Source: an uncultured Chloroflexota bacterium
GTDB lineage: Bacteria; Chloroflexota; Anaerolineae; UBA4142; SHND01
Reading direction: 5' to 3'
DNA: 42,416 nt
Assembly (NCBI GenBank): GCA_937870825.1
Contig: CALMZO010000105.1
Coordinates: 1 to 42,416, forward strand
In this document: positions 5,983-13,790 of the stretch, piece by piece
Layout: every line of letters begins with the position of its first letter
Numbering within the stretch: position 1 is the first letter of the stretch
Program-made: the position numbers and the translations under genes
The notes under the pieces: model-generated
The model's input: only the letters and a program-made list of their open reading frames with translations
Database searches by the model: none
What the model was told of the DNA's origin: nothing

Positions 5983-7518
5983 ATGCGACCTGCCATTCGC
6001 GCCGGACTGGTTACCGGCATCCTCTTGCTATTTTTTATCTTCGTCGGCGTCTATCGAACGTTCGAAGCCTTGACGTTGAGCGGAGTGTGGCTGACGATGC
6101 TCGGTGCGACGGCGAGCGAAATCGCCGCACAAGTTCCGACGGCGACGAATCCCCCCTTCAGTCGCGTCTTTACGGTCATCGCCGCGTTGCTTGCAGGCGC
6201 GGTTGCGGCGCGCAGCGCGAAAAATTTTGGTGAAGCCATGTTGCGCGCCGTGGGTGCAAATGCCGTCGCCGGCGCGTTCATCGCGCTGTTTTTGGTTCTG
6301 GCAAATGCGCTGTACGAAAACGGACTGGATGTGTCGTTCGTCTTGGAAAAAGTAAAACGCGAGACAGTCGGCGCGCTGTTGTTTGAGCAGACGGCGTTGT
6401 GGGGGGGGGTGATTTGGGTTGGCGTGATGGTCTTGTGCGGCGCAATCGGCGCGCTGTTGTTGCAAGGGTGGCACGCGTTGCACGCGCAAAACAGGTTGAC
6501 ACGCGTATCGGGCGGCGCAGCCATGCGTGCCCATCAAATCCGAATTGCGCTTCTCGCGCTTGTCCTCTTGTTGCTTCTCATTGCGCCACAATTCATCGGC
6601 GTGTATTGGAATCATGTGTTGGGTTCGGTCGGTCTCTTTGTACTGTTGGGACTGGGACTCAACATCGTCGTCGGGTTCGCAGGGCTGCTCGATTTGGGCT
6701 ACGTCGGCTTTTACGCGATTGGCGCGTACACGATGGCAGTCCTTACATCGCCGAATTATCCATTCGGTTGGGGCTTTTGGCTGGCGCTGCCTTTGGCAAT
6801 GCTTGCCGCAGCCATTGCGGGCGCACTGCTTGGCGTCCCCGTGTTGCGTTTGCGCGGCGACTATCTCGCGATTGTAACTCTCGGCTTTGGCGAAATTATT
6901 CGAATCATTTACAAATTCAATCCACTCACGGGCGGCGCGCAAGGCATCCTCAATGTGGCTGCTCCCAACATTACAATGCCATTTATCAACTATACCATCG
7001 CGTTCAATTCTTCGACGCCGTTTTGGTATCTGATTTTTTTCGCGTGCGTCATTGTCGCGTTCGTTGCCGCGCGTTTGAACAATTCGCGGTTGGGACGTTC
7101 GTGGACGGCGATGCGCGAAGATGAAGATGCAACCGAAGCCATGGGCGTAGACACCACGCGTATCAAATTGCTCGCGTTCGGCACGGGCGCATTTTTTGCA
7201 GGACTCGGCGGCGCGATTTTCGCCGCGCGTCAGCAGCATATTTTTCCGGATGATTTTACGCTGCTCGTTTCTATCAACGCGCTCGCGCTCATCATCATCG
7301 GCGGCCTGGGTTCCGTTCCCGGAGTGATTATCGGTTCCATCGTGTTGATTGGTCTGCCCGAAGTGCTGCGTCCGATTGCGGACTATCGTTTGCTCGCGTA
7401 CGCGGCGTTGTTGGTCGTGATGATGCTCGTGCGTCCTGCCGGACTCGTACCCGCCGCGCGTCAAAAACGCGAATTTCGTGAACGCGATCCGGAACTGGAA
7501 ACGATTGAATCAACATAG
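5983..7518 (+). CDS. livM: Branched-chain amino acid ABC transporter permease LivM (first copy)
   Basis: LivM pairs with LivH to form the membrane channel. The C-terminal 310 residues are standard LivM: LGLGLNIVVGFAGLLDLGYVGFYAIGAY, then LRLRGDYLAIVTLGFGEIIRI, then GRSWTAMREDEDATEAMGVDTTRIKLLAFG. The late segment is LIIIGGLGSVPGVIIGS. The protein is 511 residues, about 150 longer than a minimal LivM. The extra N-terminal part has three or four membrane segments (near residues 5-25, 50-70, 95-115 and 135-160). Initiation at ATG 5983 lacks a ribosome binding site and follows an octamer array. It is followed by a promoter-bearing gap and the fused binding protein. Confidence 0.92.
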   Translation: MRPAIRAGLVTGILLLFFIFVGVYRTFEALTLSGVWLTMLGATASEIAAQVPTATNPPFSRVFTVIAALLAGAVAARSAKNFGEAMLRAVGANAVAGAFIALFLVLANALYENGLDVSFVLEKVKRETVGALLFEQTALWGGVIWVGVMVLCGAIGALLLQGWHALHAQNRLTRVSGGAAMRAHQIRIALLALVLLLLLIAPQFIGVYWNHVLGSVGLFVLLGLGLNIVVGFAGLLDLGYVGFYAIGAYTMAVLTSPNYPFGWGFWLALPLAMLAAAIAGALLGVPVLRLRGDYLAIVTLGFGEIIRIIYKFNPLTGGAQGILNVAAPNITMPFINYTIAFNSSTPFWYLIFFACVIVAFVAARLNNSRLGRSWTAMREDEDATEAMGVDTTRIKLLAFGTGAFFAGLGGAIFAARQQHIFPDDFTLLVSINALALIIIGGLGSVPGVIIGSIVLIGLPEVLRPIADYRLLAYAALLVVMMLVRPAGLVPAARQKREFRERDPELETIEST

Positions 7519-7621
7519 TGCAGTAGTGGTACAGTGTGATAGTGGGTGAGTTGCGCCTGGACGATGGAAATAGCGCCCTATCGCCCTATCGCAACTTTGC
7601 ACTTTTGCACTAGGACACTAG
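7516..7621 (+). repeat. Two short octamer arrays after livM
   Basis: The first array, with units TAGTGCAG, TAGTGGTA, CAGTGTGA and TAGTGGGT (7516-7547), begins in the livM stop codon. The second (7574-7621) runs CGCCCTAT, CGCCCTAT, CGCAACTT, TGCACTTT, TGCACTAG, GACACTAG with an exact 8-base period. The end of the second array supplies the -35 box TTGCAC of the next promoter. Confidence 0.65.
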
Positions 7622-7633
7622 CTTTGATATACT
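7605..7633 (+). promoter_or_regulatory. Promoter of the fused binding-protein gene
   Basis: TTGCAC (7605-7610) and TATACT (7628-7633) are 17 bases apart. The leader (about 7640-7819) holds three possible hairpins: the palindrome GAGTCGTGACGACTC (7698-7712), GTGCGCGTG paired with CACGCGCAC (7724-7759), and GTCAAGCA paired with TGCTTGAC (7778-7796). The last ends just before the Shine-Dalgarno. Confidence 0.55.
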
Positions 7634-7819
7634 CGCGCCCCAACGTTCAATCAAGGTGGCGACGCTTCCCCTGACCTTGCAAGAATGTTTCAGGCACGAG
7701 TCGTGACGACTCATCTTTCAAGAGTGCGCGTGGCACACAAAACTCTAGTTCACGCGCACGAGATTCACAAGTTCGATGTCAAGCAAACTGCTTGACTGTT
7801 CTCGGAGGAGGAGAACTGT

Positions 7820-9922
7820 ATGAAACGTAGTTCCGTTTCAATGAAACGTACGTTCGTTTTTGGCTCACTGCTTGTGGCGTTGATGCTTGTCATCAGCGCG
7901 TGCGGTCCGGCACCAACGGCTGTGCCCGCGCCCACACAAGCCGCGCAGCCAACCGCCGCACCCGCCCAGCCGACTACCGCACCCGCGCAGCCCACTACCG
8001 CTCCAGCACAACCGACGACTGCGCCGGCATCTACCCTACCCGACCTCGGTGGCAGAACCATCACCGTTGCGATTGAGAATGCTTACATTCCGTTTAACTA
8101 TGTCCGTCTGGACAACGGCAAAGCGGAAGGTTGGGATTACGACACGCTCGCCGAAATTTGCAAGCGCTTGAACTGCAAACCCGACTACAAAGAAATCGCG
8201 TGGGATGGCATGATTACGGCTGTGTCGCAGGGACAATTCGACATGGCAGCCGACGGCATCACCATCACCGAAGAACGTGCCAAGACGGTTGATTTTTCTG
8301 ACGGCTATATCGCCGTTGACCAACGCATCATGGTCGGCAAAGATGATACGCGCTATACCAAGATTGATGACATCAAAGCCAGCAAAGATGCAAAACTCGG
8401 CACGCAAAAAGGCACGACCAACTATGATGAAGCGGTCAAACTCGTCGGCGAAGCCCGCGTTGTCGCATTCGATACGTTTGGCGATGCCGTGCAGGCGCTC
8501 ATCAGCAAAGATGTGGACGGCGTTGTGATTGACGATACTGCCGGTGTTGGTTATGTCGGCGTGAACGCGGACAAAATCCGATTGCTCGAAGGTTCACTGG
8601 TCGGACAACAACTCGGTTTCGTCTTTCCGAAGGGTTCGGACTTGGTGAAACCGTTCAACGCCGCACTTGCCGCGATGAAGGCGGATGGCACACTTGCCGC
8701 GATCAACAAGAAATGGTTCGGCGGTACAACAATTAGCGCGGACCAAATCGGTCCCGGCGCATATGCTGCCACACCCACACCGGCGTCAAGCACCGGCACC
8801 GGAACGGATGAATGGGGTCAAGTCGTCGTGAAAAAAGGTGACACCATCAAAGCGGTCTTTAGCGCCGCGTTGACGGGAGACCTCGCGGTGTATGGGCTCG
8901 ACATGCAACAAGGCGCGCAGATGGCAGCCGAAGAATTCGGCGGCGACATCAACGGTTTCAAGCTCGAGCTTATTTCCGAAGATGACCAATGCTCCGGCGA
9001 AGGCGGCACAACCGTTGCGAACAAAATCGTAGCGAATCCCCAAGTCGTCGGCGCAATCAGTTTCATGTGTTCCTCCGGCGAAATTCCCGGCACCGAAGTC
9101 CTCGACAAAGCACACATCGTTTCGATTTCCCCATCCGCGACCGCCGTACAAGTGACGGCACGCGGCTTGGCAACCGTGAATCGCACCGCGTTCAATGATG
9201 CCATTCAAGGTCCCGCCGTCGCGAATTTTGTGTTCAAAGAATTGAAACTCGGCAAAGCCGCCGTGATGCACGACGGTTCCCCGTACGGCGCCGGTCTCGC
9301 CAAAGCATTCGCGGATGCGTTCAAAGCGGCAGGCGGTACGGTCGTTAGCGATTCAGAAACGGTGGAAGTGGGCATCAAGAATTTCCGCTCCGAGTTGACC
9401 AAAGTGGCAGCAACACAGCCCGACCTACTCTACTTTGGCGGATTCTGGCCCGAAGCCGCCGTCCTCGTTGCGCAAAAGAACGAAGTCGGTCTCGACAAAA
9501 CGGTGTTTGTGAGCTCGGACGGAACGTTCACGCCCAAGTTCATTGAAACCGCAGGCGACGCCGCGCAAGGCGCATATGCCTCATTCGGTTCCGCGCAGCA
9601 AGGCAACTCGTACGAAGCATACGTGAAAGCGTACGAAGCCAAAGGCGGCAAAAAAGAAAACATCGTCTTTAGTCCGCAGACGTATGACGCCGTCAAAGTT
9701 TTGGTAGAAGCATTGAAAGTGGCTTCCAAAGTGGACGCGGAAGGCAACCTCGTCATTGGGCGCAAAGCATTGGCAGACGCCGTGCGCGCGGTCAAGACTG
9801 AAGGTGTCACGGGCGCAATCTCGTTCGACAGCAACGGAGACCGCCCGCCCGAATCCACCAACGTCGTCATCAACCAGGTCAAGGGCACCGAGTGGGTCCA
9901 GGTGTTCCCGCCGAAAAAATAA
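7820..9922 (+). CDS. Fused two-domain substrate-binding lipoprotein: SBP_bac_3 plus Peripla_BP_6
   Basis: This 700-residue lipoprotein joins two unrelated binding-protein families. Residues 1-28 are a signal peptide with lipobox ISAC (Cys28). Residues 29-75 form a Pro/Thr/Ala/Gln tether with three APAQPTT repeats. Residues 79 to about 306 are a polar-amino-acid binding domain ([15 protein letters not shown], then [21 protein letters not shown]). They keep the Arg expected to hold the ligand carboxylate and an Asp-rich VDGVVIDD near the amino-group site. After a 25-residue Thr/Ser linker, residues about 335-700 are a LivJ-type domain with the SISPSATA ligand-loop motif. GGAGGAGG supports the first ATG. 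LivH/LivM lie upstream; a Gln/His-type permease and ATPase, then LivG/LivF, lie downstream. The inferred role is one receptor serving two importers. The frame is continuous, with no sign of a joining error. Confidence 0.93.
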   Translation: MKRSSVSMKRTFVFGSLLVALMLVISACGPAPTAVPAPTQAAQPTAAPAQPTTAPAQPTTAPAQPTTAPASTLPDLGGRTITVAIENAYIPFNYVRLDNGKAEGWDYDTLAEICKRLNCKPDYKEIAWDGMITAVSQGQFDMAADGITITEERAKTVDFSDGYIAVDQRIMVGKDDTRYTKIDDIKASKDAKLGTQKGTTNYDEAVKLVGEARVVAFDTFGDAVQALISKDVDGVVIDDTAGVGYVGVNADKIRLLEGSLVGQQLGFVFPKGSDLVKPFNAALAAMKADGTLAAINKKWFGGTTISADQIGPGAYAATPTPASSTGTGTDEWGQVVVKKGDTIKAVFSAALTGDLAVYGLDMQQGAQMAAEEFGGDINGFKLELISEDDQCSGEGGTTVANKIVANPQVVGAISFMCSSGEIPGTEVLDKAHIVSISPSATAVQVTARGLATVNRTAFNDAIQGPAVANFVFKELKLGKAAVMHDGSPYGAGLAKAFADAFKAAGGTVVSDSETVEVGIKNFRSELTKVAATQPDLLYFGGFWPEAAVLVAQKNEVGLDKTVFVSSDGTFTPKFIETAGDAAQGAYASFGSAQQGNSYEAYVKAYEAKGGKKENIVFSPQTYDAVKVLVEALKVASKVDAEGNLVIGRKALADAVRAVKTEGVTGAISFDSNGDRPPESTNVVINQVKGTEWVQVFPPKK

Positions 9923-9942
9923 ACCTCGCATTGCTACACAAC

Positions 9943-9974
9943 GGGCAAAGCCGTCAACGACGACGGCTTTGCCC
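9943..9974 (+). promoter_or_regulatory. Strong intercistronic hairpin after the binding-protein gene
   Basis: GGGCAAAGCCGTC (9943-9955) pairs perfectly with GACGGCTTTGCCC (9962-9974) around a 6-base loop. The sequence after it (AAACTTTAC) is not a proper U tract and the permease gene follows 18 bases later. It is more likely an mRNA-protecting or partial-termination element that keeps binding protein in excess than a full terminator. Confidence 0.65.
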
Positions 9975-9992
9975 AAACTTTACGCCGACACC

Positions 9993-10868
9993 ATGCCAGA
10001 ACCGAGCGGACCACATGCTGCCTACATCCCTGCCGAGAATCCTCCGCACACTGTGCAAGGACGAACGGTTGACCGAATTGCTTCGTTGCCGTATTGGCTC
10101 ATTTTTTTGTTATTGGTTGGCGCTTTCCTCGTTTATCAATTCTCCACAAACGAAACCTACGTGGCTGTCTTGGGCCGCATCGCCAGCGGCATCGGCGTTA
10201 CGATTTTTGTCACCCTCTTTAGTTACGCGCTCGCCATTTTGCTGGGATTGATTGCAGGTCTCGGACGCGTTTCGAAAAACGTTGTCATTCAAAATATCTC
10301 GACGCTCTATGTTCAGGTCATTCGCGGCATTCCGATTTTGGTGCAACTGCTTTACTGGTCGTTTGTGATTGTCCCCCTTGCTATCATTCCCATCAATGGA
10401 TTCGGCGCGTGGCTCGCTCCTGTTTTGGGCGAAAGCAACGCGTTGATGAAATTGTCCACGCGCGAATTTGATTTCATGTGGCGCTGTATCATCGCGCTCG
10501 CGTTCGCGTATGGCGCGTTTGAAGCCGAAACCTTTCGCGCGGGCATCGAATCCATCGGCAAAGGACAAATGGAAGCGGCGCGGTCACTGGGCATGAGTTA
10601 CATGCAGGCGATGCGCTATATCATTTTGCCGCAAGCCATTCGCCGCGTGCTGCCGCCCCTCGGCAACGATTTGATTTCGATGCTCAAAGATTCGTCGCTC
10701 GTCGCGGTGTTGGGCGTACGCGACATGACGCAAGAAGCGCGTTTGTACGCGGCAGCATCCTTTCGTTACATCGAAACGTTCAGCTCACTCGCGTTCATGT
10801 ATCTTGCGTTAACTTTGGTTTTGTCTGCCGCGACGCGTTGGATTGAAACGCGTTGGAAACAAGTGTAG
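9993..10868 (+). CDS. Polar amino acid ABC transporter permease (GlnP/HisM type)
   Basis: The protein is the membrane subunit of a polar-amino-acid (PAAT) importer, 291 residues from the start at 9993. It has about five membrane segments, the family start region IASGIGVTIFVTLFSYALAILLG, and the ATPase-docking EAA loop EAARSLGMSYMQAMRYIILPQA. The motif LPPLGNDLISMLKDSSL is typical of the family. The first 45 residues before the first membrane segment are polar. The Shine-Dalgarno is weak. Only one permease gene is present, so the channel is probably a homodimer. It is followed 30 bases later by its ATPase. Confidence 0.93.
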   Translation: MPEPSGPHAAYIPAENPPHTVQGRTVDRIASLPYWLIFLLLVGAFLVYQFSTNETYVAVLGRIASGIGVTIFVTLFSYALAILLGLIAGLGRVSKNVVIQNISTLYVQVIRGIPILVQLLYWSFVIVPLAIIPINGFGAWLAPVLGESNALMKLSTREFDFMWRCIIALAFAYGAFEAETFRAGIESIGKGQMEAARSLGMSYMQAMRYIILPQAIRRVLPPLGNDLISMLKDSSLVAVLGVRDMTQEARLYAAASFRYIETFSSLAFMYLALTLVLSAATRWIETRWKQV

Positions 10869-10898
10869 AATTTTTTACCGCGCTCGAACAAATGAAAC

Positions 10899-11648
10899 AT
10901 GATGAATGATAATCCCACCGCGATTGTTCGCATCGAAGACGTTCACAAACATTTCGGCAGTGTCCACGCGCTGCGCGGGGTTTCGACGCAGGTCAACAAA
11001 GGTCAAGTGTTGGTGATTATCGGACCGAGCGGCTGCGGCAAATCTACCCTCTTGCGTTCCATCAACGGCTTGGAGACAATAGACGGCGGGCGCGTCGTGG
11101 TGGACGGGAACGTGATTGACTCGCAACACAAAAACATCAACGCCGTGCGCGCCGAAGTCGGCATGGTCTTTCAACAATTTAATCTCTTTCCGCATCTCAC
11201 CGTTCTGGAAAATTTAACGCTCGCTCAAACCAAAGTGCGAAAGCGCAACAAAACAGAGAGCCAAGAAATCGCGCATGACCTTTTGAAAAAAGTCCGCATC
11301 CCCGAAAAAGCAAGCAATTATCCCGGACAACTTTCGGGCGGCCAACAGCAGCGCGTTGCCATTGCCCGCGCGCTGGCGATGAATCCCAAAGTGATGTTGT
11401 TCGACGAACCGACGAGCGCGCTCGACCCCGAAATGATAAACGAAGTGCTGGACGTGATGCTCGACCTCGCGCAAGAGGGCATGACGATGCTCGTCGTTTC
11501 GCACGAGATGGGTTTTGCGCGCAACGCGGCATCACGCGTCGTTTTTATGGAAGCGGGCAAAATTGTGGCAGAAGGCACTCCGCGTGACATGTTTGACAAT
11601 CCCGACAACGAACGGATGAGACAGTTCTTGAGCAAGATACTGCACTAG
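10899..11648 (+). CDS. glnQ: Polar amino acid ABC transporter ATP-binding protein (GlnQ type)
   Basis: This 249-residue ATPase powers the adjacent GlnP-type permease. It has Walker [10 protein letters not shown] (residues about 43-51), the Q-loop in [18 protein letters not shown], the signature LSGGQQQR, Walker [14 protein letters not shown] and the switch histidine in [10 protein letters not shown]. These features and the length match the GlnQ/HisP/ArtP group. ATG 10899 is immediately followed by a second ATG; no clear ribosome binding site is seen. Confidence 0.94.
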   Translation: MMNDNPTAIVRIEDVHKHFGSVHALRGVSTQVNKGQVLVIIGPSGCGKSTLLRSINGLETIDGGRVVVDGNVIDSQHKNINAVRAEVGMVFQQFNLFPHLTVLENLTLAQTKVRKRNKTESQEIAHDLLKKVRIPEKASNYPGQLSGGQQQRVAIARALAMNPKVMLFDEPTSALDPEMINEVLDVMLDLAQEGMTMLVVSHEMGFARNAASRVVFMEAGKIVAEGTPRDMFDNPDNERMRQFLSKILH

Positions 11649-11654
11649 GAGGAT

Positions 11655-11717
11655 GTAACAGGTAGCGCGTAGCAGGTAAGCCAACCACCTGATACTTGAT
11701 ACTTGATACTGGGTACT
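11655..11717 (+). repeat. Heptamer array between glnQ and livG
   Basis: Nine consecutive 7-base units fill the gap: GTAACAG, GTAGCGC, GTAGCAG, GTAAGCC, AACCACC, then three perfect TGATACT copies (11690-11710) and GGGTACT. The livG ATG follows six bases later and has no Shine-Dalgarno. Confidence 0.75.
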
Positions 11718-11723
11718 CGCAAC

Positions 11724-12500
11724 ATGGCAACCATTCTCGAAGCGAAAGGCGTGACCAAACGCTTTGGCGGTTTGACCGCCGTGGACAGTGTGGATTTCAC
11801 GATTGACGAAGGTTCCATCGTGAGCTTGATTGGTCCGAACGGCGCGGGCAAGACAACCTTTTTCAATTGCATCACCGGGTACTATACGCCGGAAGAAGGT
11901 TCGATTCGTTTCGGCAGTACGTCCACCGTCGGAATGAAAATGCATCAGATTACACAGCTGGGGATCGCGCGCACGTTTCAAAATATCCGCCTGTTTGGCA
12001 ACATGACGGCGCTCGAAAATGTGATGGTGGGGCAGCATCCCACCATGCGCGCAGGTGTGTGGGGCGCGATTACCCACAACAAGCGCACGCGCCAAGAAGA
12101 AGAACGCGTGACGACGCGCGGGCGCGAATTATTGCGCTTTGTCGGCTTGCGCGGCAAAGAGAACGACCTCGCCAAGAACCTTTCGTATGGCGACCAAAGA
12201 CGTTTGGAAATCGCGCGGGCATTGGGCACACAGCCGAAACTGTTGCTGCTCGACGAACCGACGGCAGGCATGAATCCGCAAGAATCGCTCGCAATGGTTG
12301 ACTTTATTCGCAAAGTCCGCCAGGAGATGAACGTGACGATTCTTTTGATTGAACATCACATGCGCGTGGTGATGACGATTTCGGAACGCGTGACCGTTTT
12401 GGATTTCGGCATCAAAATTGCCGAAGGTTCGCCACAGCATGTCCAACAAGACCCGCGCGTCCGCGAAGCATATCTCGGCGCGTCGGAAATGCACATTTAA
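11724..12500 (+). CDS. livG: Branched-chain amino acid ABC transporter ATP-binding protein LivG
   Basis: LivG is one of the two ATPases of HAAT importers. The 258-residue protein has Walker A GPNGAGKTT, the Q-loop region GIARTFQNIRLFGNMTALENVMVG, the signature LSYGDQRRLEIARAL, Walker B LLLDEPTAGMNP and the switch histidine in IEHHMRVVM. ATG 11724 begins MATILEAKGVTKRFGG, the usual LivG start; the in-frame TTG 21 bases upstream lies in the heptamer array. It is followed by livF after 10 bases. As the only LivG in the window it probably serves both LivHM pairs. Confidence 0.95.
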   Translation: MATILEAKGVTKRFGGLTAVDSVDFTIDEGSIVSLIGPNGAGKTTFFNCITGYYTPEEGSIRFGSTSTVGMKMHQITQLGIARTFQNIRLFGNMTALENVMVGQHPTMRAGVWGAITHNKRTRQEEERVTTRGRELLRFVGLRGKENDLAKNLSYGDQRRLEIARALGTQPKLLLLDEPTAGMNPQESLAMVDFIRKVRQEMNVTILLIEHHMRVVMTISERVTVLDFGIKIAEGSPQHVQQDPRVREAYLGASEMHI

Positions 12501-12510
12501 GGGGAACACT

Positions 12511-13224
12511 ATGTCTCTCTTGGCGGTCAATGACATCCACACCTACTATGGGCATATTCACGCGCTCAAAGGAATTTCCGTCACCGTCGAAAAGGGTGAA
12601 GTCGTAACGCTCATTGGTTCGAACGGCGCGGGTAAAACCACAACGCTCAAAACGATTTCCGGTCTCTTGCATCCCAAGCAAGGCACGATTGAATTGGAAG
12701 GCGAACGCATCAGTGGTCTGCCGCCGCATGTCATCGTCGGCAAAGGGATTGGGCAATCGCCCGAGGGACGGCAAATTTTTACGCGCCTGACGGTCATGGA
12801 GAATCTGGAAATGGGCGCGTACTCGCGCAGGGACAAGGAGGGCATTCAAAAAGACATTGAACATGTTTTCCAATTGTTCCCGCGTCTCGCCGAACGCCGT
12901 TCGCAAGCAGGTGGCACCCTTTCCGGCGGCGAACAACAGATGCTGGCAATGGGACGCGCATTGATGACGCGCCCGCGCATCCTCCTGCTCGACGAACCCT
13001 CGATGGGTCTCGCGCCTGTCTTGGTAGACACCATTTTCGACATTATCAAAACCCTGAATGGAGAGGGCACGACGATTCTCCTCGTCGAACAAAACGCCGC
13101 GCGCGCCCTCTCGGTCGCGAATCGCGGTTATGTTTTGGAAACGGGGCGCATCATCTTGCAAGGCAACGCCAAAGAACTCGCCGAGAACGAACAAGTCCGC
13201 AAAGCGTATCTGGGTGAAGCTTGA
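12511..13224 (+). CDS. livF: Branched-chain amino acid ABC transporter ATP-binding protein LivF
   Basis: LivF is the second ATPase of the HAAT importer. The 237-residue protein has Walker A GSNGAGKTT, the segment GIGQSPEGRQIFTRLTVMENLEMGAY, the signature LSGGEQQMLAMGRAL, Walker B LLLDEPSMGLAP and the switch-histidine position occupied by Gln in LLVEQNA, as is normal for LivF. GGGGAA precedes the ATG. The stop codon overlaps the -35 box of the next promoter. Confidence 0.95.
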   Translation: MSLLAVNDIHTYYGHIHALKGISVTVEKGEVVTLIGSNGAGKTTTLKTISGLLHPKQGTIELEGERISGLPPHVIVGKGIGQSPEGRQIFTRLTVMENLEMGAYSRRDKEGIQKDIEHVFQLFPRLAERRSQAGGTLSGGEQQMLAMGRALMTRPRILLLDEPSMGLAPVLVDTIFDIIKTLNGEGTTILLVEQNAARALSVANRGYVLETGRIILQGNAKELAENEQVRKAYLGEA

Positions 13225-13250
13225 CCTTGTGCTAGAACGTGCTTTATAAT
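13221..13250 (+). promoter_or_regulatory. Promoter of the livJ-livH-livM unit
   Basis: TTGACC (13221-13226) overlaps the livF stop and is followed after 18 bases by a perfect TATAAT (13245-13250). The transcript would start near 13257, leaving a leader of more than 500 bases before livJ. Confidence 0.65.
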
Positions 13251-13790
13251 TCGCGCAACTCCGGTTCTTCTCTTTTTTTGGACGCGCGCTGATGCGAGTA
13301 CCAAATTTCCCCGACGTTCGGTCTAACCTAGCGCAGCATTAACCAACTTGTTTTGCGTACCGATGCGTTGAAAGACGCTTTCTAAACGATTTCATTGTGC
13401 GCGACTCCCAAGAGCTTGTTTAATGCTGCACTAGCGCGTTTGAACAACCATCAGGTATTCTTGTAGACGCACGCTGAGCAAGCCAACGCATGTCAAGAAT
13501 GTTCACCAAATCCGCGTGGATGTGATTCACAGATGTAGTTCACAATCGAAATCACACAACGGGATTTGCAAAGCAGATTGAATTGCGTCGGTGTGCAGAT
13601 CCAAGGAGGTGTTACGCCTCTCAGCCAGTTGCCCGTGCCGCATCAAGAGTGGCGGTCTTGCAGAACAAATCGTCTCTGCCCCAAAATGCGGCTGTACCGT
13701 CGAACAGCATCCGTCGGCTTGAAAAGCGAACCGTTCCGACAGAAGCCTGTTCGCCAAATCTGTGAGTAACCTTTCAGGAGGAGAAAGAAG
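13251..13790 (+). other. Long gene-free leader before livJ
   Basis: No convincing coding frame is present in this 540-base stretch. GCAGCATTAA (13333-13342) is inverted as TTAATGCTGC (13420-13429), enclosing 77 bases that include the small hairpin GAAAGACGCTTTC. A GAGGTG/CGCCTC hairpin lies near 13605-13620. CAAGAATGTT (about 13495) also occurs in the leader of the fused binding-protein gene (about 7681). The layout is that of a structured 5' leader, but it matches no riboswitch class I recognise. AGGAGGAG ends it just before livJ. Confidence 0.4.

Noticed and set aside
6028..7464. A 478-codon minus-strand frame opposite livM
   Set aside because: It is rich in Arg, Gln and His with no family pattern, as expected for the shadow of a GC-rich membrane-protein gene. 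Similar long shadows at 16260-17378, 30326-31414 and 13527-14672 were dropped for the same reason.
7820..9922. Two separate receptor genes misread as one
   Set aside because: The frame is open throughout, the linker is Pro/Thr/Ser-rich as in designed tethers, and the second domain has no signal peptide, start codon or ribosome binding site of its own.
9943..9974. Full rho-independent terminator after the receptor gene
   Set aside because: The stem is strong but AAACTTT follows instead of a T run, and the partner permease and ATPase genes follow at once.
9756..9992. Upstream extension of the GlnP-type permease to 9756
   Set aside because: The extra 79 residues overlap the 3' end of the receptor gene out of frame and run through the intercistronic hairpin; ATG 9993 gives a normal family length.
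13590..13790. Known riboswitch before livJ
   Set aside because: I compared the conserved core segments I remember for SAM-I, glycine, T-box, THF and molybdenum-cofactor classes and found no convincing match.
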